Positions 6,840 to 10,745 of a DNA stretch of 10,745 bases are shown here, one piece after another (within the stretch, counting starts at the first letter, position 1; each line of letters begins with the position of its first letter). The notes below the pieces were generated by a model. That model did not search any database. It worked only from the letters and a program-made list of their open reading frames with translations, and was not told the DNA's origin. This stretch comes from Chloroflexota bacterium (GTDB lineage: Bacteria > Chloroflexota > Limnocylindria > Limnocylindrales > CSP1-4). Location of the stretch: positions 1 through 10,745 of the forward strand of contig JADGQH010000090.1 in NCBI GenBank assembly GCA_017881985.1. Reading direction: 5' to 3'. The translations under genes were made by a program, and so were the position numbers.

Positions 6840-7541
6840 TTACTCCTCGGTTGCCTCCAGGCGGTAGCCGACGCCCCGCACGCTCGTGGGGAGGGGCGCA
6901 CCCGACTCCTCGAGCTTCGCGCGGAGCCGCGCCAGGTGCGGCTTGAGCCACTGCGGATCCGGGTCGGCGTCGCCGGGCCAGCCCGCCGAGAGCAGCCGGT
7001 CGTGCGGCACCACCCGGCCGCGCGCCGAGACCAGCGCCGAGAGCAGCGCGAACTCGGTGCGGGTCAGCGCGAGCGGCGTCCCCTCGACGGATGCCTCGTG
7101 GCGCCCCGTGTCGAGCGTGAGGCGGCCAACGTGCAGCCCGCCGGAGGGCGTCTCGCCCGCCTCGTGCCGCCGCATCACCGCCCGGATCCGCGCCAGCAGC
7201 TCCTGCTTGCCAAACGGCTTCGTGACGTAGTCGTCGGCGCCGGCGTCGAGCGCCTCCACCTTGGCCAGCTCGTCGGCCTCACCGGTGAGGACGATGACCG
7301 GGGTCTGGCTCGTTCGCCGGATCTCGCGACAGACGTCCACCCCGTCGCGCCCGGGCATCGCGAGGTCCAGGAGCACGAGGTCCGGGGCCTCCTCCTCGAA
7401 CCTGCGCAGGGCCGCCTCGCCGTCGTACGCGGTGATCACCTGGTGCCCGGCTGTGCCCACGAGCGCCGTGATCGCCCCGACCATGGCCGGCTCGTCGTCG
7501 ACCACGAGGATCCGCAGCCCGGCTGCCTGCGCGAACGTCAT
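6840..7541 (-). CDS. OmpR/PhoB-family response regulator, canonical receiver
   Basis: A 233-residue transcription factor. The receiver has every conserved residue: acidic pair Asp15-Asp16 in ILVVDDEP, phospho-acceptor Asp59 in LLDLAMPGRDG, Thr86 in VIVLTGEAD and Lys108 in DDYVTKPF. The C-terminal winged helix (about 138-230) shows ALTRTEFALLSAL and ends SVRGVGYRLE; its recognition-helix region reads PQWLKPHLARLRAKL instead of the usual RTVDVHIxRLRxK pattern. It should be phosphorylated by the histidine kinase encoded directly upstream. Two starts are possible: ATG 7541, preceded by GGGAGAGGG with a 4-nt spacer, and ATG 7556, which overlaps the kinase stop as TGATG and would add MGEGR. The first is preferred for its ribosome binding site. 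Either way the kinase and regulator are coupled. Target genes are unknown; ldh and the operon itself are the nearest candidates. Confidence 0.95.
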   Translation of the reverse strand: MTFAQAAGLRILVVDDEPAMVGAITALVGTAGHQVITAYDGEAALRRFEEEAPDLVLLDLAMPGRDGVDVCREIRRTSQTPVIVLTGEADELAKVEALDAGADDYVTKPFGKQELLARIRAVMRRHEAGETPSGGLHVGRLTLDTGRHEASVEGTPLALTRTEFALLSALVSARGRVVPHDRLLSAGWPGDADPDPQWLKPHLARLRAKLEESGAPLPTSVRGVGYRLEATEE

Positions 7542-7545
7542 CCGT

Positions 7546-7554
7546 CCCTCTCCC
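7546..7554 (-). promoter_or_regulatory. Ribosome binding site deciding the response-regulator start
   Basis: On the minus strand GGGAGAGGG is followed by ACGG and then the ATG at 7541. It lies immediately past the histidine kinase stop, and it is the reason for preferring 7541 over the overlapping ATG at 7556. Confidence 0.55.
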
Positions 7555-7555
7555 A

Positions 7556-8857
7556 TCAGGCCGGCGCGACCGCCGGAAGCGCGACCACGAAACGGCTTCC
7601 CCCGAAGCCGTTCCCCTCGATCCAGATCCTGCCTCCCATCGCCTCCATCAGGCGACGTGCAGCGTACAACCCGATCCCGGAACCGCGCCCGCGCCGACCG
7701 CTGGCCCGGACGAAGGCCTCGAAGACTGACTCCCACTCCTCGGCGGCCACGCCCGGCCCGTCGTCGGTGATGTAGGCACGGATCTCGCCGACCTGGCGCC
7801 AGGCGCCGACCGAGACGCCCCAGCTGCGCGGCGCGTACTTCGCCTCGTTCTCCAGCAGGAGCTCGAGCACCTGGCGGAAGCGGCCCTCGTCCCCGACGGC
7901 GACCAGGACCTCCTCGGGGGGGTGCCAGCGCAACCGGTGGTAGCGGAGCAGCGGCCGCAGCAGCTCGACCGTCTCGGCCATCGTCTGGCCCAGGTCGAAC
8001 GGCAGGCGCGCCAGCGCGCCCAGCCCCTCGCCGCGAACGGAGACGAGGATCGAGTCGACGAGCCGATCGAGGCGGCTGATCTGGTCGACCGCCGCGTTGC
8101 GCCAATCGTCGCTCGACGCGCGGGCCGGCGCGTCGGTCAGGCCGCCGGCCGCGTCGGCCAGCAGGTCCACGTACGCGCGCACCACGGAGAGTGGCGTGCG
8201 CAGCTCGTGGGTAACCACCGAGAGGAGCTCGGCGCGGGCCTCGTCGAGGGCCTGGAGCTCGACAAGCTGCCGCTCCTGCTCACGCTGCAGCCGGCCCTTC
8301 TCGACGATCCCGGCCAGCAGCGCCGCGATCGTGGCCAGGAAGTTGATCTCCTGGGGCGTGAAGCGCCGCGTGGCGACCGTCTGGACGTTCAGGACCCCGA
8401 CCACGATGTCGTTCCAGGTGAGCGGCACCGACAGCATCGAGGTGAGCCCGGCGAGGTCGAAGCCGCGGAGGTACTTGAAGCGCGGGTCCAGCCGGACGTC
8501 GGGGACCTCGATCGGCCGGCGCGACGTGGCCGCGGCACCGGTGATGCCCTCATCGAGCGCCAGGCTGACGCGGCTGACCTGGTGCCGGTCCAGCCCGTTC
8601 GTCGCGGCGAGCGTCAGCCGGCCCGTCGCATGGTCGAGCAGGTAGAACGAGCAGACCTGGACGTGGAGCGCTTCCGTGGTCCGTTCCACGAGCGTGAGCA
8701 TCAGCTCGTCCCAGTCCCGCGCCTGGGTCGCGAGCCGGGCGAACTCGTGGAGGAAGGCGAGCTCGCTGAGGGTGCGCGCAGTGTCCTCGTCGACGCCGGG
8801 CGCGCCGAGGGGAGCGGCCGGAGCACTGGTGGGCGTTCGTGCGGACGGCTTGACCAT
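7556..8857 (-). CDS. Soluble GAF-domain sensor histidine kinase
   Basis: A 433-residue cytoplasmic kinase with no signal peptide or membrane segment. After a low-complexity N-terminus of about 25 residues comes a GAF domain (about 35-185; GITGAAATSRRP and LSVPLTWNDIVVGVLNV are typical). A short charged helix rich in Glu/Gln (186-210) follows, then the dimerisation/phosphoacceptor domain with His217 in VTHELRTPLS. The ATPase domain has an N box (Asn337 in LLENEAKYAP), a G1 box DDGPGV (365-370) and a G2 box GRGSGIGLYAARR. It should autophosphorylate on His217 and pass phosphate to the regulator encoded next (TGATG overlap). The GAF ligand is unknown; its position upstream of ldh suggests a metabolic or redox cue, as inference. 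The ATG at 8857 has no Shine-Dalgarno. The gene lies 68 nt after argG and may have its own promoter. Confidence 0.95.
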   Translation of the reverse strand: MVKPSARTPTSAPAAPLGAPGVDEDTARTLSELAFLHEFARLATQARDWDELMLTLVERTTEALHVQVCSFYLLDHATGRLTLAATNGLDRHQVSRVSLALDEGITGAAATSRRPIEVPDVRLDPRFKYLRGFDLAGLTSMLSVPLTWNDIVVGVLNVQTVATRRFTPQEINFLATIAALLAGIVEKGRLQREQERQLVELQALDEARAELLSVVTHELRTPLSVVRAYVDLLADAAGGLTDAPARASSDDWRNAAVDQISRLDRLVDSILVSVRGEGLGALARLPFDLGQTMAETVELLRPLLRYHRLRWHPPEEVLVAVGDEGRFRQVLELLLENEAKYAPRSWGVSVGAWRQVGEIRAYITDDGPGVAAEEWESVFEAFVRASGRRGRGSGIGLYAARRLMEAMGGRIWIEGNGFGGSRFVVALPAVAPA

Positions 8858-8864
8858 CCGGGCG

Positions 8865-8870
8865 ATTGTG
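8865..8870 (-). promoter_or_regulatory. Putative -10 element (CACAAT) for the kinase-regulator operon
   Basis: Read on the minus strand, CACAAT ends 7 nt before the ATG at 8857, again consistent with a leaderless message and with the absence of a Shine-Dalgarno sequence. No -35 is recognisable. If real, it would let the signalling operon be transcribed independently of argG. Confidence 0.3.
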
Positions 8871-8902
8871 GGGCGCGGCGGCGCAACGCGCGCTGGTGGG
8901 TG

Positions 8903-8925
8903 GCGGGGCGCCCGGGCGCTCCCGC
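8903..8925 (-). terminator. GC-rich hairpin directly after argG, terminator-like but without a U-run
   Basis: On the minus strand the bases directly after the argG stop can pair as a GCGGG/CCCGC stem (5 bp), a bulged A, 3 further G-C pairs and a 6-nt loop CCCGGG. Intrinsic terminators of very GC-rich bacteria often lack a long U-tract, so this may end or attenuate the argR-argG transcript before the kinase gene. In such GC-rich DNA a chance hairpin is possible. Confidence 0.3.
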
Positions 8926-10215
8926 TCAGGACGGCGTGCCCGCCGCGACCGGGTCGGTGACGGAGGCCTCCAGGCGCTCGAGGAGCGGATCGGTCCAGGT
9001 CCAGGCCGCACCGTGGCGGGCGCCCACCGCGCCGTGGCGGGCGGCCTCCGTGCGGAGCGGCAGGCCGAAGATCTCGATGAACCCGACCGCCGAGGCGTGG
9101 TCGAAGGAATCGCCCGTGTCGTAGGTGGCCAGGTTCTTCTCGTACAGCGAGAGCGGCGACCGCCGCCCGGTGACGACCGCGCTCCCGTGGTCCAGCCGGA
9201 CCCGGACCTCGCCCGAGACGACGCGCTGCGCGCTCGCGACGTAGCCCCGCAGGTCGCGGTGGAGGGCGCTGAACCAGAGGCCGTCGTACGTAAGCTGGGC
9301 GAGCTCGTCCGCGACGCGGCGATTGAAGCGCAGCGTGTCCTTGGTGAGCGTCAGGGACTCGAGTGCCGCGTGCGCCGCGAGGAGGACCGTCGCGGCAGGC
9401 GACTCGTAGATCTCGCGGCTCTTGATCCCGACGAGGCGATCCTCGACGTGATCGATCCGCCCGACGCCGTGGGCGCCGGCGAGCTCGTTGACACGCTCGA
9501 CCAGGGCGACCGGGTCGAGCCGCTCGCCGTCGAGGCTGACCGGAACGCCACCCTCGAACTCGAGCAGGAGGTCGACCGCCGGGGGTGCGTCCGACGGGGC
9601 GACCGTCCACGCGTAGGCATCGGCTGGCGGCGCGGCCCAGGGGTCCTCGAGGACTCCCGTCTCGCAGGAGCGGCCCCAGATGTTGACGTCGATGGAGTAG
9701 GGGCTCGACTTCGTGATCGGGAGCTCGATGCCGCGCGCGGCGGCGTAGTCGATCGACTGGTCGCGCGACAGGCCCATGCCCACCCGCATCGGCGCGACGA
9801 CCTCGAGGGACGGGTCCAGCGCGTGGACCGCGACATCGAAGCGGACCTGGTCGTTGCCCTTGCCCGTGCAGCCGTGCGCCACGGCGTCGGCGCCCTCCCG
9901 CTGCGCGACCTCGACGAGGAGCTGGGCAATGAGCGGCCGCGCGAGGGCCGTTGCCAGCGGGTAGACGCCCTGGTAGCGCGCGTTGGCCTGCAGGTTCGGC
10001 CAGCAGAAGTCCCGCACGAACGTCTTCCGGGCGTCCACGACGTAGGCCCGCGAGGCGCCCGCGGAGATCGCTCGGCCCTCGACACCCGTTCGCAGGGAGC
10101 CGCCCCCGACGTCCACCGTGAGAGTTACGACATCGACGCCGAACTGCTCGCGCAGCCAGGCGACCGCGACCGATGTGTCGAGACCGCCCGAGTACGCGAG
10201 GACGACCTTCTTCAT
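8926..10215 (-). CDS. argG: Argininosuccinate synthase
   Basis: The enzyme condenses citrulline with aspartate using ATP to give argininosuccinate, the penultimate step of arginine synthesis, as a cytoplasmic tetramer. The protein has 429 residues. Motifs are the PP-loop AYSGGLDTS (7-15), the ARYQGVYPL region (79-87), HGCTGKGNDQVRF (114-126), KSSPYSIDVNIWGRS (169-183) and ETGVLEDPW (185-193). Typical bacterial enzymes are about 400 residues; the excess is an Ala/Arg/His-rich C-terminal tail from about residue 391 that contains a short duplication (ARHGAVGARHGA). The ATG at 10215 is preceded by GGAGG at 10226-10230 with a 10-nt spacer and matches the family N-terminus. It starts 25 nt after the argR stop, so argR and argG are almost certainly co-transcribed and probably autoregulated by arginine. 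Confidence 0.98.
   Translation of the reverse strand: MKKVVLAYSGGLDTSVAVAWLREQFGVDVVTLTVDVGGGSLRTGVEGRAISAGASRAYVVDARKTFVRDFCWPNLQANARYQGVYPLATALARPLIAQLLVEVAQREGADAVAHGCTGKGNDQVRFDVAVHALDPSLEVVAPMRVGMGLSRDQSIDYAAARGIELPITKSSPYSIDVNIWGRSCETGVLEDPWAAPPADAYAWTVAPSDAPPAVDLLLEFEGGVPVSLDGERLDPVALVERVNELAGAHGVGRIDHVEDRLVGIKSREIYESPAATVLLAAHAALESLTLTKDTLRFNRRVADELAQLTYDGLWFSALHRDLRGYVASAQRVVSGEVRVRLDHGSAVVTGRRSPLSLYEKNLATYDTGDSFDHASAVGFIEIFGLPLRTEAARHGAVGARHGAAWTWTDPLLERLEASVTDPVAAGTPS
9010..9051. repeat. Two-copy 21-bp repeat in the argG C-terminal extension
   Basis: Two 21-bp units start at 9010 and 9031 and share CCGTGGCGGGCG followed by less similar bases. On the minus strand they encode the ARHGAVGARHGA duplication at the C-terminus of argininosuccinate synthase. 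The 21-bp period equals that of the intergenic array at 1031-1135, and both contain GGGCGCC-like cores. Confidence 0.55.
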
Positions 10216-10225
10216 GTGCGTGTTG

Positions 10226-10230
10226 CCTCC
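10226..10230 (-). promoter_or_regulatory. Ribosome binding site of argG
   Basis: GGAGG on the minus strand lies 10 nt before the argG ATG, in the 25-nt gap after the argR stop. It supports the chosen start. Confidence 0.55.
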
Positions 10231-10240
10231 GTTCCCGGGT

Positions 10241-10745
10241 TCAGGGGTAGGTGTTCGTGAGATCCGCGTGGGGCAGGTCCGCCACGTCCTGGGCGACGAT
10301 CGTCGCGAGGCGCTCCCGCCAGCGGTCGAGCGCCGGCTCGTCGGCGAACAGGACCAGGAGCGTGTTGTCCCCCGCGAGCGTGCCGACCTGCTCCGGAAAG
10401 CCCGACTCGTCGATCGCCTGCGCGATCGCGGCGGCCGTTCCCGGCGTGCTGACGAGGACCAGCGTCAGGCCGCTCCGGGCGACTCGCACCGGGTAGTCGG
10501 CAAGGACGCGGCGCAGGCGCGCCTCGCCGGGATGGGCGAACGAGCGGCCATTCTCGGCGGCGCCCATTCCGACCCCGCCGGCCGCGGCGGTCCCGCCGCC
10601 GCCCGGATCGTCGGCGAAGGTCCGCTGCGTGACGTAGGCGTGGTGATCGCCGCGGGGTGCCTTGACCAGCCCCAGGTCCGCGATGTCGCGGCTCACGGTG
10701 GCCTGGGTGACGGCGAAGCCGCGCCGCCGGAGGAGCGCTGCGAGC
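10241..10745 (-). CDS. argR: Arginine repressor ArgR, N-terminus cut by the window end
   Basis: A hexameric, arginine-dependent repressor of arginine biosynthesis. The visible frame begins inside the N-terminal winged helix as LAALLRRRGFAVTQATVSRD, whose TQATVSRDI segment is the ArgR recognition-helix signature; roughly 20-30 residues are missing to the right. The internal GTG that opens VSRD at 10696 is not a real start, because the helix-turn-helix continues upstream of it. After the DNA-binding domain comes a Gly/Ala-rich linker longer than usual. The C-terminal oligomerisation and arginine-binding domain follows, with STPGTAAAIAQAID and GTLAGDNTLLVLF. Most ArgR proteins have GDDT where this one has GDNT; the two Asp contact arginine in the E. 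coli protein. It is followed at 25 nt by argG. Operators could not be recognised by eye. Confidence 0.96.
   Translation of the reverse strand, partial: LAALLRRRGFAVTQATVSRDIADLGLVKAPRGDHHAYVTQRTFADDPGGGGTAAAGGVGMGAAENGRSFAHPGEARLRRVLADYPVRVARSGLTLVLVSTPGTAAAIAQAIDESGFPEQVGTLAGDNTLLVLFADEPALDRWRERLATIVAQDVADLPHADLTNTYP

Noticed and set aside
8858..9610. N-terminal extension of the histidine kinase open frame into argG
   Set aside because: The frame is open by composition only; the kinase begins at 8857 just before its low-complexity leader and GAF domain, and the extension would overlap argG on the same strand by nearly 700 bp.
8866..10260. 464-codon plus-strand open frame antisense to argG
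   Set aside because: Shadow frame; argG on the minus strand is unmistakable and this translation has no domain.
1..10745. tRNA, rRNA, CRISPR, insertion sequence, attachment site or toxin-antitoxin pair
   Set aside because: No cloverleaf or rRNA core, no spaced direct repeats, no transposase or integrase motifs and no small paired genes were seen on either strand.

Overview
This is a very GC-rich, gene-dense chromosomal window with almost exclusive G/C third codon positions. It contains no mobile elements, RNA genes or CRISPR. Gene content (argR next to argG, an adenosine deaminase of the type common in Actinomycetota, L-lactate dehydrogenase, a soluble GAF histidine kinase) and several start codons with a -10-like hexamer but no Shine-Dalgarno sequence suggest a high-GC bacterium from Actinomycetota or Chloroflexota. 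The phylum cannot be fixed from the sequence alone.

Left end (1-1006, minus strand): the first codons of what is probably an ABC-2 type permease, overlapped by a complete NatA/CcmA-type ABC ATPase gene. A 180-bp divergent intergenic region follows (1007-1186), carrying a degenerate 21-bp tandem repeat. Plus strand, 1187-4995: a 12-helix MFS transporter, argH (argininosuccinate lyase) only 10 nt behind it, and adenosine deaminase.

Minus strand, 10745 back to 4999: the arginine repressor argR (cut by the window end), argG (argininosuccinate synthase), a cytoplasmic GAF-domain histidine kinase, a canonical OmpR-type response regulator, a second paralogous regulator whose receiver has lost the acidic pocket and the conserved Lys, and L-lactate dehydrogenase. 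These genes are co-oriented, with gaps from a TGATG overlap up to about 70 nt. They meet adenosine deaminase tail to tail, 3 nt apart.

Functionally the window holds the last two steps of arginine synthesis (argG, argH) and their likely repressor (argR). argG and argH are not adjacent: they lie about 5 kb apart on opposite strands, with a signalling and fermentation block (HK-RR-pseudoRR-ldh) plus adenosine deaminase between them. The most unusual item is the pair of tandem response regulators, one normal and one with a degenerate phosphorylation site, behind a single soluble GAF kinase and directly upstream of ldh. Nothing here is a clearly new defence or mobile system; most genes are ordinary core metabolism.
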